Positions 48,457-60,868 of a stretch of 64,000 bases of DNA are shown one piece after another (the first letter of the stretch is position 1; every line of letters begins with the position of its first letter). A model generated the notes under the pieces. It had not been told where the DNA came from, made no database searches, and saw only the letters and a program-made list of their open reading frames with translations. Source of the stretch: Coprinus comatus (taxonomy: Eukaryota; Basidiomycota; Agaricomycetes; Agaricales; Agaricaceae); assembly GCA_034638255.1 (NCBI GenBank), contig JAWPGT010000007.1, forward strand, positions 62,001-126,000, read 5' to 3'. The translations under genes and the position numbers were made by a program.

Positions 48457-50074
48457 TCATTGTACCGGGAGTCCCGTTTCCCCACCAACAATTTCCCTTC
48501 CTTCCTTATCTCTACTAGGTACCTCACTATCACCCCTCGAATCTATAGTTATAATTTCCACACCTTCGGGAGCAACCACAACCCTTACATTCCCTTGGTA
48601 CTCGTGTTTCGGGCTTGTTGGTTCTATAACTGAAGAACCATCGGAAGCGAAGGAAACACTACGTCCTGATATTGAATCTGAACGAGTAGGCATTGCAGCG
48701 TTCGATTGAAGTGGACGTGGATTTGATGAAACGGAGTTGTTATCTTGTGAGGAAACACTTGCCCTTGAACTAAAGAACCCACCAATTTTACGAGTAAACG
48801 GTGCTGGGGCAACAGGAGCTTGTTGAGAAGAGGACGAGATAGTCGTAGGGGAGGGGGCTTGAGTTGTGATTACAGGCGGTTTCGGAGCTTCTGCTTTCCA
48901 AAGTTTGAAACCCCAACCTGTGCTGACTGGGGTGGGTTTAGGTGTGCATGAACCCAATTCCGCGTTGTTGATTTTGGTAGACGCATTTATTGATGTTGAA
49001 GAATCGCTCGTGGCTCCAACTTGATTTTCATTGATGAATCCACGAAGAGTTTTAACACACATATCGGATGCCTCCTTCGCCTCCATTGCTTCTGCTAGCT
49101 CAGCACGAGTATCCGACAATTCTTTCTTCAAACTATCAACCTCTTTCTTCAAAGATTCCACTTCGGCAGACGACACAGGAAGCATTACTTCATGATTAGG
49201 CGGGGACCCTTTTCCACCGAAGAAGGACTTTCTTGAATTCTGAAGTAATGTTACGCCAGACTCGGCTGGATTTGGACTCGGGGTCATATCTCCGCCATAA
49301 GCATGAAAGGCACTAGGGCCATGGTCATCGACTGACAGTGACAGTGACGAAATGCGCCTATGACCATTAGGCCTCCCTGTCAGAGGTGTAAAAGAGGCGC
49401 GTTTTGAGGCGGCAGGGTTACCGAAATTAGATAGACCAGCTCGAGATAAATCTGTTGAGGTTGGAGTAATGCTTTGGCGTCGACTCTCCGTTTGTAGTCG
49501 CATCAAACCCCGCCTAAAACAGTCGTCATGGATCATGGTCAACCATCAATGTGTAAATATGTGAAGAATAAAAACGGTAAACATACCTGCTCTCTTCAAC
49601 CTTATGCCTTAGGAGTGCAATTGCTTCTTCATCCTCTTTCGTCTTTTTCTTGGCCGCACTAAGTTCTTCTTCATAATCCGTCGCCTTCTCAGTCATCAAT
49701 TGCAACGTGTCTTGTAACGAGGCTTCTCTCGTCGTGTTGCTTTCCAGAAGCTTCAATAAATCATCACGTTCTTTAGTGATATCCTCCACTGATTTTCTTA
49801 GGTTGCTGATAATATGGACTAGAATTTGTGGATCTAATACATCTGAATTCGGATGTGATGCCAAGTCTGCACCGGTTGGTAATGTAGAATTGGAAGTAGT
49901 AGGTGTTTGTGGGGGTGAGGGTTCCAACTGAAGTTGACGCTCGAGCTCTAAACTCAAGTCGATAGAGAATGTCTTCTTCTCTGTAGTTGTCGGCGAGGTG
50001 GATACTGCGGCGGTGTTCGGGAGACTTGGTTCTGTCGATGACGGAACTTCGAATTGGATAATTGGACTTGACAT
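48457..50074 (-). CDS. Coiled-coil protein of unknown function
   Basis: Two exons, 49587-50074 and 48457-49513, give 514 residues. The N-terminus has MSSPIIQFEVP and a Ser/Thr/Pro linker. A coiled coil covers roughly 80-160 (ISNLRKSVEDITKERDDLLK and on to EEAIALLRHKVEESR). A second covers about 300-350 (EVESLKKEVDSLKKELSDTR), followed by VKTLRGFINENQVG and GWGFKLWK, which look conserved. The rest is low-complexity Ser/Thr/Pro, and the last 40 residues (NVRVVVAPEGVEIITIDSRG) look folded. No enzyme motif. It may be a scaffold or trafficking factor, but I do not recognise it and assign no role. Confidence 0.75.
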
Positions 50075-50330
50075 GGTTGTGTAGGAGGTGGGAGATGATG
50101 ATGGTTAGAAGACAAGAGGCATATGTTTCTGCAGAACTGAGGCAAGTACCGAGTTTGTCATTTCTGGGGAGACAACTTGTTACGATCGGCTATCACGTGT
50201 ACCACAAATATATCCGCAGCTAAATACATACATTTTCTTTCTTTTCTAATTCTACCTTAGTAACCTTCGGTCCAAAATCATTCCAAAAAATATCAGCATA
50301 AAGTGTTTGGACTTTGCTACATAGTTAGTC

Positions 50331-53189
50331 CTACTCGGATGCGTGTGTCAGGGCGTCAATGCAGATAATCCCGTCACGTTCACTCCAAGGGTATCCCCAC
50401 CGATGCACCCATTCTCGGACACCAGTCGCTAGGCGAGCTCGAGATGCTCCGCGAGCTGGATCTTGAGTACCAGTGTGCTTCTCCTCACCAACAATAGCAT
50501 AGGCTAGATAATGCAAAAAAAAAAAAAGTCAGGGTTTGTCATCTGATGTTTTGATAGAAGATGATCAACGCACCTAAGCCATAGTAGTGCTCGTTCTCCA
50601 GCTGATCATACCTTGCGTTAATAGTAATATTCGGGTGTAAATGAAAGAACTTACAGCAAGCAAAAATTGTTCCAGCACCTCAGTGGCTTCGTTCGAATGC
50701 AATCCATGTAAATCTAGCATACACTCCGTTCTTTCTTCTGTAGTCAACTTCCCATCACCTACATCTTTTCTCGCAACACCAAGTACAACACCAAGACTAG
50801 CACCACAAGGTTTTCCCCGGGAAGTTCTATCGCCAGGGTCATCAGACCAACCCAAATCTCTTCCCCTCACAACTTGTTCTGCTAATCTTGCACGTTCTCT
50901 GACAAGTTTACTTGCTGCATTCGCCATTTCGGTAGACATCTTGGCATTAAGTTCGTGTCCCTCCTTGCTAAACCTCTTTGCTGCAGCACCATCACCGCGC
51001 CTCCATGCATCAGCGGCACGCGACAAACATGCATTTCTTGCCGCACCTAATTGAAGTGCTCTTTGTCGATATGTCATATATAGCTGATTCACAGCTTCGC
51101 CGGTTGGCAATGTAGGAAGTAAGGTCGGTGGGCGAAGTTTCAAACGTGGCGAAGGTCGTGGTGCAACTATAGCTGATTGGTGGTAAAGGTTATCAGCAGC
51201 TGGACCCATAACACGAGAAATGTGTGTCCCGTTGACTTTAGGTGGAGCAGGTTTCTTGACTGCAGCTGCAAATCTTGTTCTTCCAGGGTCAAAGTATCCT
51301 GTGTGCTTCATTCTGGTACTGGCATTACCCTCATAACCGAGCACAGGGAATTCATCCATACCGCCACCACCAGCATGATTATCGTGATGATTGTGCGGCC
51401 CTGGACCAGGTCGGAGAGAAGCACGAGACATCGCCATATTCAAGTTCGTCATATCAACGTCCTTTGGCAAGTGATGCAGGAACTCGCAGCTCTCATTCTT
51501 GGCACACATACCGCGAAGCCAGAACCGACATAATGCACGTTCTAAATCATGGCTATATTACAAAGAGATTCAGTTTCATTGGTGTTCTTTTTTTTCGTTT
51601 TGCACTGACCTGAATCGACAATCTGCTCGAAGACATTCACCAGCAACAAAATAACGACAAACTCTGTTCCCACCCTGTGAGGGTGCGGGTCGACCATTGA
51701 CATATCTTGGTGCACCTCGACCAGTACCGGTACCGTTATTATTTATATTATTATACCCACCCCTGGCATTTCCTCGGAATTGTCCAGCGGCATCGCGAGA
51801 GACGAGGGTAACTCTGCCACCCATAGGCTGGAGGCGTATTTGTTGAGGTGAGGCTGATTGGGGTGGCAATGAACGGTCCACCAGCCAAGCCATGGCAAGC
51901 TCAAAGTCATAACCGTTGGCAGCAAGGGCTTCCTCAAGTTCAGAGGGAGCAAGAGAGGAACCAAAAACAGAGCTGAGAACATCAAAGGGGGTCATTCCAC
52001 TAGTGAGGATGGCATTTGTGTCGCCCTCGTCGATGCCATCAATAGCAGCATTAGCATTGTATTGCATTTGGTGATGGAGGGCATAATCATAATCATATTC
52101 ATAATGAGAAGGCACAGGAGGATGAGTGAGTTCGGCCTCTTTGGGTGGGGACACAGACCACTGGGAATCAAAGTCAGAAACACGGAATGCGGGTGGCAAA
52201 GAAGCGCCGTTAGAAAATGGATCGTAATTGTTGTTGTTGTTATTGTCTTCTTCTTCTTCCTCAGGTGGACTAATAAAAGAACGCAGGGACGAACTAGGAG
52301 TCAGGGCTCGTGGTGCAATGGATTGATGATCTGCTATAAGTGGGGCTGCGATGGCGAGATTTGATATAGCTCTGGGAGAATTGTGAGCCCACAAATCAGG
52401 CGATGGTGTATCAGCGCGCAGGAGGGAGCCCGGCTGCGACGATGCGGCAGAAAGGGGACGCGGGATGGGCTTGAACTCGCTGGCTTTTACGTTTAGAGAA
52501 CGCGAGGTGAAAAGTGGCGAGGCTGGGAGACTTGCAGTCCACTGAGCCTGGGCGTGTGTTGCCTGAGCATGGGCTAGGATTGGGGATGACTGTGGAGAGT
52601 AGTCAGTTTTTACGCTCATGTATGATCTTGCGTCAGTGTTTGCAAGGGGAGATACAGCAGGAGTGTGAGGACGCCGATATATCAGAGCAAGTGGAGACGG
52701 CGGGGCGGAAGAGGGTGTGTCCGGACGAGCGGGATGGAGTCGGGCCGAGTGGGTTGATGCGCGCGAAGACGGTCGAGATATCGGTCGGCGAGTGGGCGTC
52801 AGAAACAGAAACGGAACGCCAGCAACGTCGTCGCGGTGCCCATGCATAAGTTCTAATACACTCTCCTCGACCTAGAGAGGTCCTGTTGCTGAGTATTCCA
52901 TTTACAAAGAGAGGATTCATTGTTCACTGACTGTGTCATCGTCCATGTCATACGTGTCTTTGAGCAGCGCCTTGAGTTCATCCTCCTTCTCGTCGACGAG
53001 CAAAGACACGACTTGGTTGACGAGTGCAGTTGGGACGCGGTTGAGATCTTCACTATCTGCAGGAAGGTCGTTCGGCTCTGCTGGTTTGTATTGACGAGCC
53101 AAGGCGGAGAGTTGTGCCCTTGTGTGGGGAAACTTGTGGGGGTGGTTTGTAGAGTCAGACTCGGAGGTCTGGCGAGAGAGAGAGGGCAT
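50331..53189 (-). CDS. CCCH zinc-finger, CUE-like, DUF1771 and SMR domain protein
   Basis: Five exons (52932-53189, 51610-52871, 50655-51552, 50574-50601, 50331-50503) give 872 residues. Order of parts: a short helical N-terminus with KALLKDTYDMDDDTVEESVLELMHG (CUE-like helix set); a long disordered linker; a second helical segment DVLSSVFGSSLAPSELEEAL...GYDFELAMAWL (CUE-like); two CCCH fingers (CRYFVAGECLRADCRFRSH and CRFWLRGMCAKNESCEFLH); DUF1771 (RQRALQLGAARNACLSRAAD); then an SMR domain starting LDLHGLHSNEA. The GEEKHTG motif and WGYPWSERDG close it. SMR proteins of the Cue2/N4BP2 group bind or cut RNA on stalled ribosomes; a related RNA-quality role is inferred. The 28-bp exon four is required to keep the SMR frame. 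Confidence 0.88.
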
Positions 53190-54040
53190 AGTACAACGGT
53201 ATCACAGTTACAATACAAGTACAGAATGACCTTGGCGGTAGACGCCTTGTTGTTGGCGCATACCAGGTTTGCCCACCGTGGGAGCCCTAGATCACACCCC
53301 ATCTCCCACACAATTACCAACAGTAATCCATATTTAAATACCGGATATTAATATTTTGGGAACAAGAACGGTGTGGAAGAGAAGCCAAGAAGACTGCGCG
53401 AATGAATATTGCAAGTACGAAGATATCGTATCGTTCTCCAGGAGCGATGAGGACGGTCGTATTTTTCATAAAGGACCTGACAACCAGTGATGGATGTGAT
53501 GGGCTAAGGACCATGGGTGGTGGCGGCTTTGATGGACTTCGGTAGACCCGGCTGCCCCCCTCCGTGCCCCTCCAAATTCCGTGGTAGCAAGATCATAATC
53601 AACGCCAGAAATACTAAAAACAAGGAGCCTTCTCATATGCCATAAAGCTAATCCAAAACATAAGACTAATATAGTACTCGTTGCCCGTAGCAGATCACTT
53701 CGCAACTGATCCAATTGTACCATCTTTGTCGATTGTCCGGCTACATGGCAGAGGTGCAGCCATGAAATGAGAAATAAAAAATGGGCGAGATGTGCACCGT
53801 CTGCTACTACAGGGCATCGCAGACATAGTGTGTACATAATATACTCGGACAACCCAAGTCAAAACACAAAGTAGTAAGTACAGGGACGGAGGCACTGTAA
53901 CCGAAGCTAATTAGGGTAATGGATATCTCCGTGCGCAGGGTCACACATCTGGTGGTCACGCACCGGGAAAGTCTCTATCAGCTTCGCGTGAGGCTTCCAG
54001 ATGCACATCCTCTTCTTTCTCCTCCCATCATCTCCCTCCC
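53190..54040. other. Divergent intergenic region with unassigned minus-strand frames
   Basis: Separates the SMR gene (-) from the Zn2Cys6 gene (+). The minus strand has a 128-codon frame at 53466-53852 and overlapping shorter frames with hydrophobic stretches (TILVLCFGLALW, IFVLAIFIRAVF). A small membrane-protein gene is possible, but I could not join these frames into one spliced model, so none is called. Confidence 0.4.
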
Positions 54041-57000
54041 ATGTCTGCAATTCCTTTTGATCTCAAGCAAGACCCTTCAGGCGACGGTCATCCCAGAAAA
54101 CGTCGCAAAGGCGCAACACGCCTCAGCTGTGCAGAGTGTCGCCGGTATGCAATCTCACCCCTAACCCCAATTTACAATTCACTCAACTACCATATTTTTC
54201 AGGTTGAAGCTTAGGTGTGACAGAGCTGTTCCATGCAGCTCATGCGTCAAGCGAGGATGTGGTCCTATATGCCCAGATGTAAGCTCTTCCCAACATCTGC
54301 TCTCACCAACAAGAGACTAATTAAACACATCAGGGGTCTTTGACGACAGGTCAAGGCAATCGGTGAGTTATATATGTGCACCTCGTTACCATATTATCCT
54401 AAATTTCAACTCCAGGTTTGTCTTGGCCTCAACTCAGGAGCTCCACGAAAAGATATCAGAACTAGCCAGCCGTGTGCGAGAACTCGAAGATGCCCTGCGC
54501 TCTAGTCATTCCCAACTGTCAAATGAACAGCATCCTCTGCTTACTGAAGAGCTTCTCAAAGTCAAAGCACCGCTACAACGTGAACCTCCTGCCTTACGGA
54601 ATGGCAATGTTTTAGCCTCAAAAGAGGAAGAGGCTAATCCCGACGTTGTTGACGCCTTTGGTTCTTTATCCATCAATCTTTCTGGAAAGTCAAGATACTA
54701 TGGACACATAGCGAATTCATGGGTGCGCATTCTCTTCGTTTACTTTTCTTCGTAACTCATATCCTGCGCAGTACTTCCTTCAAGTAAGCTCCTGCTTCAC
54801 ATGCATTCCAGGGTAAACATTGATCTCGCCTAAGAATGAAGACCAAGAAGAAGAGCCCGACGAAACATTAGCAAGTATACAAACCATCTTACCTCCTGAA
54901 ATTTTGAAACGAGCGTCAACATGTCCTATCTCCGTTCTTGGACAAGGAGATGCTAATAGTCTCCAGAGTCTATTATGGTACTTGCCCTCACCTGCATCTG
55001 CTTACGAATTGCGCACCATCTACTTCACTTACGCTGCTTGGATGTAAGGAGCCTCATTATCTCCAGTCTCATCGACTTACGCTCTCATTTAGGTATAACC
55101 CCATATCTGTGGATGCCTTTGATACCCAAGTTTATTCTACATTCTATGAATCCAATATCAGTTCACACGAACCGGAGCCATTGTTAGCTCATAAGCTTTC
55201 GCTCTTGTTCATGGTCCTTGCCATAGGCTCCCTAATGAACACTAATCTTCCTGCGTACAATATAGAGGCTGAAAAGTACCATCAACTCGCACGCGCTGCG
55301 CTCTTCCATACTTCAATTTTTGATGACCCCACAATTAACGCTGTACAGGCTTTGGTATGTTCTTCAATCAAACTGACTATTGAATCAACTCAAACTGAAA
55401 TATGGCCTAGTACCTCATGACCTTCTATCTGTTTTTAGCGGACCGGCACGGCACTGCATCTGGAGCTAGGTGGGCTATTATGGGGATTGCGGTCAAAGTC
55501 GCACAGAGCGTCCGTCATCATTACTCCAGCTTACCGTTACGATGCTGACTCGTTCCGCCTCATCTAGGTTGGATTGCGTAAGATTGTTTATCCCACTTAC
55601 CCTTGCTTTGTGATTGAACTTTTTTTCTAGACAGAGATAGCGGTCGGTGGAAGGTTGATCCCGTTGAGACACATCGCAGACGTCAGCTCTTCTGGGAGTT
55701 ATTCACGTACGACTCCTGGCAATGCTTGACATTTGGAAGACCGCCATCCTTTGCCCTTCCTCATATCGACTGTAAACAGCCGCATGCCGGAGAAACGTCG
55801 GACGACTTGGCTTGTGAGTTGTGCATAATTCATATGCTACCAGATAAATCTTCACGACTCTTCCATAGTCCATGCATGGAAACATCGATTTGCTTCTGAG
55901 TGCATGAATGTATTGCACGACCAGGCCTTTGGTGCCAAGATGCCAACATATGCAACAGTTTTGCAGCTGGATAGAAAACTGCGTGCCTTCCCTGTTCCTC
56001 CAATTCTGCAGGTGGCTGGTTTCGGAAACTCGGAAAGCCGGCCGGGTGGATATCCCGATACCGTTATGCTCACTTTACAGAGACACATCGTTCTTGCCAT
56101 CCGCGAAATGAGTGAGATCAATGGCATGCTTATTACTTTGAGTTTTCTGACTGAAAGCCGCACAGATCTATTATATCTTCACCGAAGTTTCTTCGCAAGG
56201 GCAATAAGTGATCACCCCAAAGACCCTCTCGGTAGTCCGTATGGAACATCTGTCATAGCTGCGTATAGAAGTGCTGGTTCCCTGGTTGCCTTGATGAGAA
56301 ATCTACACACCCAACTCAAGATCCCTAGCGAACGAATGTGGTTTTTGTGGACTCATATGTTCTCCTGTGCTGTACGTTGTCATCATAAATTCGTCAACAT
56401 CAAGACTCATTCTTTTTATATATAGATTGTTTTGGGTTCAATCGTCACTCGTTGTCCGTCAATGAGTCTTGCCCCATCTGCTCTCGTCCAGTTAGACTCA
56501 GCTTGTGAATTGTTCTCGACATCCGCGCCGAACTTCCGTGCGACCAAAGTTCTGGTATGTCTCATCTTCCATTAATATGCGCTTTGTAATAATCAAATAT
56601 AAATACATCAGGAAATCATGCTTAACTTGCAAAAAAAGGCCCATTATAGTTTGGAAGAACACAGGCGCGGAAATGGCTTGTCTATGAACCGTTATCCCGT
56701 ACTCAGTGAACCGCACTCTCCGGAGAATGACAATGACGAATTAGCGGTACTTGGTGGCAAAACTCGGCTTGTGGCTAAAACTGAACCTTCATCCCCGCGT
56801 CTCGAACGATCACCTAATTCCCACAACCCAATTGTTCCCCTCCCCTTATCACCAACCATGCAAAACCAAATGGACCCAAGCGTTGTCGAGTACCTTCAAT
56901 CCTTTGGACATCCTACGAATAACCCTCCTTTATCTGCCGGGAACCAACATAGTCCACAGGGTCATCATCATCATCACCATCAGGGATCTTATTCTGAAGA

Positions 57001-57388
57001 TTTGTCACCTGCATCAATATATGGAATGACGTTGGTGAATACTCCATATCAAACCGAACCTACAGCGTTTGGTAGCATTTCACCAACACAGCAAATGCAT
57101 CGCACGAGTCCTCAACAATCTAACGGGGCTAACGTTCCAAATGTCAACGTATCTCCTACTACTACTGCTACTGGAGGGTCGTCTCAAAACTACTTCCCTC
57201 AGTACTTCCCGGTATATGATTATGGAGGCAGTGGTTTAATGACAGGAGGAAGTTCGTACGCTTCTAATGCGCCGATGTTAGATCCCAATCCAGTACCTGG
57301 AGGTCAAAGAAGAACTTCTGGTTCACCAGAAGCAAATATGCATTCCACTTGGAATGATTTCGTGAATAATTTACAAATGTCGTCTTGA
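54041..57388 (+). CDS. Zn2Cys6 fungal transcription factor
   Basis: Nuclear DNA-binding regulator of unknown target. From ATG 54041 the first exons give a basic stretch (RKRRKGATRLS), then the zinc cluster CAECRRLKLRCDRAVPCSSC followed by VKRGCGPICPDGSL. A short coiled-coil linker follows (STQELHEKISELASRVRELEDAL), then the fungal-specific middle homology region, with YNPISVDAFDTQVYSTFYES, LAHKLSLLFMVLAIGSLMN, AEKYHQLARAALFHTSIFDD and, further on, a Trp-rich ELFTYDSWQCLTFGRPPSF-like segment near 55700. More than ten short introns. The C-terminus is long, low-complexity and rich in Gln, Pro, Ser and Asn with a His run (about 56964-56985), typical of an activation region. The cluster spacing is the basidiomycete variety. 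Confidence 0.9.
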
Positions 57389-57658
57389 AGCACCCAAGGA
57401 CTTTTTTGCGTGTAAATATAATTTTAAAAAAAGATTTCTTCCTTATTTTCTTCTGCTAATGATTTTTTCTTCCTGTCTTTTCGTTCATGCACAGTTTTTC
57501 ATGTTCTGCTTTAATGTATTCTACCCCTCCCCCTTTCTGTTGTATCTTTGGATGTGTCTATGGCCATTTAGTTAAGTATATCGTACATGCTTGTTGGAAA
57601 TTGAAGGATCTATGTTAATTCTAAGGTAGATTGTATATGAGAGATATAGATTTGTTTG

Positions 57659-58496
57659 TTATGAACGGAATCTGAGGTATGCCATTAAGAGAGCTGAACA
57701 ACCAGTAACTAGAAAAATATGAGATAAGTGGACAAAGTTTAAAAGAGAAAGGACTTACCAAAACCAACAAGATATTGTAGGGTAGTAGCTTTAGAAGCTT
57801 GAATTGAAGTTTTCAAATTGGCAATCTCTTGTTCAATTCTAGTATCAACTTCTTTGATTTTAAGTTCTTGACCACTACTTTCTTCTCTCATTCGACCTTT
57901 TTCAAGATTCAAATCCAAACGAACACCAGCTTGTGTTCTTGTTATCTCTTCACGTAAACGCTGTTTTAGTTTTTCAATTTCAGTTACCAAACGTTCGTTT
58001 TCGGATTTAATCATTGATAAATCGTTCTTGGCCATTAATTGCAATTCGGATTTAGATTGTGCAAAATCGACTTGTTGAGTATATTGATGCTATTTTAATT
58101 TTATTAATATATTTTGTCCCTTTTTGTGAAGAAACATACCTTTTCTTGATCAGCTTTAGTAACCATATTACTAGTCATATTTCGAATCGCCTCATCAATA
58201 ACTTCAGCCATAGCTGTCATAATACCTTCTGCTTGTTCACGTTTAAGTCCTTCTCTCTCAAGTCTTTGGACGAAATGATGTGTATCGAAATGGAAATCTA
58301 ACATTGAAGGTGTTGTGTTTAATAAACGTTTTCTTGAATGGCTTGTTAAAGTTCGGGTATGAATATGACTCGGAGTGAGGGAATAAGAATAGGGGCGGCG
58401 AAGGTGAGATAGTAGTGTGGGGTGTGAGGAGTTGTTGGTTGTGGTATATCGGAGAGTGTTGGGAGTGAGGATTGAGGAACGGAGTTGGAAAGCCAT
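57659..58496 (-). CDS. CCDC90/DUF1640 family mitochondrial coiled-coil protein
   Basis: Inner-membrane protein family related to yeast Fmp32 and animal MCUR1/CCDC90B; roles in respiratory complex assembly or calcium-uniporter regulation are reported for relatives. Three exons (58140-58496, 57759-58089, 57659-57708) give 245 residues. The N-terminus is rich in Arg, Ser and Thr and lacks acidic residues, as a mitochondrial presequence should. HFDTHHFVQRLEREGLKREQA is the family start motif. A long coiled coil covers about 120-225, and the 17-residue last exon supplies the membrane anchor TGCSALLMAYLRFRS. It is divergent from MAK16 across a 386-bp spacer. Confidence 0.9.
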
Positions 58497-58882
58497 CGTA
58501 GTGTTGGTTCAAGGGTATTAGATGTAGGTGGAGTGTTTGAGAAATAAATAGTATATATGTTGAGTGAATGTATTGGGTGTGTTGGTTTGGTGTTGGGAGA
58601 GAGTTGGAGTGAGTAAACTGATTAGAAAGTGAGCATGAGCAGGGTTTGGGGTATTTCGGCCTTCGGAGAAACCGACGTTTATTTAAAGAGCAGCACGGAA
58701 TGGTTCCAAAGGGTTTTGCCAATCAGAGACAAACAGGAGTTTTCCTGAGGGTTGGGTTTTTGATCGCTATTAACTTTTTGGGTGGGAAGCTTTATTTCAT
58801 ATCTCTTTTTCACGCCTTTTCACGTTCCCTACTCCCACTTTCACTAAGCTGGTCCATTTGTTGAGAGAAATAAGGACGGAAG
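58497..58882. promoter_or_regulatory. Divergent promoter region between CCDC90-type gene and MAK16
   Basis: 386 bp separate the two start codons, so the sequence must contain both promoters. I see no clear TATA box or recognised upstream element. Confidence 0.5.
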
Positions 58883-60301
58883 ATGCAGAGTGATGATGTC
58901 ATTTGGTCGGTGATAAACCACCAGTTTTGTTCTTATAAAGTAAAGTAAGCAGCTTGAGATATTGTGAAAACTAATAAAACCTTTTCATTTATGTTTTTAA
59001 CTGCGTAGAACAACGACACAAAATTTTTGTAGAAATGAGTATAATGTTACTGGACTTTGTAATCGTCAATCTTGTCCATTAGCAAATTCAAGATATGCAA
59101 CTGTTCGTGAAAAAGAAGGCAAGTATCCCCTACAACTGGGCTATGAAAAATCTGACATTAACGATCGGCTTTTGCTTTTTTTTAATTAGGTGTTTTGTAT
59201 CTATATGTCAAGACTATTGAAAGAGCACATTCACCAGCAAATATGTGGGAGAGGATAAAACTATCGAATAGCTATTCGAAGGCTTTAGAACAGGTACGTT
59301 CTGTTCTTTTTTATTGTTATCTCTGCACTTTAAAGTAGTGCTTACACATACTTCTTGATACATAGATTGACGCTGAACTCATTCATTGGCCTAATTTCAC
59401 CATTCACAAATGTAAACAGCGAGTAACCAAAATCACACAATACCTCATCAAAATGCGTCGTCTAAGACTTAGACAACAGTACGTATATTTATTTTCCTTA
59501 CCCCCTAGTCTATAATAAATGTATCTGATATAATATTGGTATTAGACCAAAATTGATTGGAATCAAGAAAAAATTGGATCGTAGAGAAGCTACTCGCGAA
59601 CGTAAAGCTCTTTCAGCAGCTCAACTTGAACGTTCAATAGAGAAAGAACTCTTGGAGCGTCTGAAATCAAAAGCATACGGTGATGCACCTTTGAATGTTA
59701 ATGAAACTGTGTGGCAAGCTATTTTGGATCGTGAACGTACTGGAACGAACGGTGAAGCAGAGCAGGAATTGGAAGATGAATTGGATTTGGTTGATGATGA
59801 AACAGATGAAGAGGATGAAGAGGATATGGAAGAGGAGGAGGACTGGGGTGATAGAGAATTCGTCAGTGATTTGAGTGGTGATGAGAGTGAAGGCGACGAT
59901 GGTCTGAGTGACTTGGAGGATGCTGTACGTTTTTTCCAATTAAAAACCCTTGAATATTGTATGTTAATATATATGTTTTTCTCTCTCACTTTTCTAGGAA
60001 CAAGGCTCAGAACAGTTCGATGAGGACTCGGAAGACGAAGACCAAGATTCAACCGAGGAAGGTGAAAGCCCAAAACACTCAACAAAGAAGTCAACTCTTG
60101 GAAAACGGAAAGCACCTCCCCAGCCACCAAAATCAGCCCCCCGCAAGAGACCTGACAAGAGGGTCAAGAGTGCGTACCGTCCCCTCTCTTCAGGTTATTT
60201 TGATATTAATGCATTTTATAGAGGGACCCAGAGTGGAAGTGGAATACGAACACGAGATGGAGAGTGTACCACTTACAAAATCTGCTTTGGCCAACTGGTA
60301 G
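58883..60301 (+). CDS. MAK16: Ribosome biogenesis factor Mak16
   Basis: Nucleolar factor needed for 60S subunit assembly. Seven exons (58883-58944, 59009-59118, 59190-59293, 59366-59478, 59546-59924, 59998-60169, 60222-60301) give 339 residues. The start [16 protein letters not shown], the cysteine set C16, C28, C38 and C43 ([18 protein letters not shown]), and [16 protein letters not shown] are family signatures. Next come the basic helix ([20 protein letters not shown]) and a long acidic Asp/Glu tract at about residues 200-260, as in yeast. The ending [11 protein letters not shown] is conserved too. Intron two begins with GC (59119, AAG|GCAAGT) and ends TTAG; the frame requires this GC-AG intron. 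Confidence 0.95.
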
Positions 60302-60868
60302 CAATCGTTACACGAAATACATACCTCGCATTTGTTATTACGATGTTTCATCTTGGATAGATGTGAATATTGTCGTGATGACAATCAGGTGGGTCGATCA
60401 AGATCTTTCAGCAGGAACTGACATCTTGTGATCGTTGGAACCTTTTGCAAGTTGCGACTAGTGATGACAACAATGGAGATGTGTCCAAGTAAGAACGATC
60501 ATTAAATCTTTCAGCACGAGTCTTGGCAAGTTTTCCCTGTGGACTTTTTGTAGTGAACCATCGATTGATCGAGAAATCGAGAATGGAAGGGGTCCAGTGG
60601 GTCCAAGAGTAAACTCAGAAAGTAATTTTGTCATGAAGCGTATGATCCATCCGGAGGGGCAATCGAATTTTCAAGCATTCCGTTTCTATCTATGTACATC
60701 TTCTGAACACCGCAAATGACTCGATGGCTAGTATGCAACAAGACACTGACTAGTTGAAGGGAAAACATATCCGAGATCAGCCTGTCTCGAGAATCAGCTT
60801 ATTGTTTTGATAACTCGGGAAGAGAATATGTAGTGCCACAAATTACAATAGTTCTATAAAAGCATATA
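60302..60868. other. Intergenic region, no gene seen
   Basis: Downstream of MAK16 and of the kinase relic, so convergent. Only short frames. No function supported. Confidence 0.5.
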
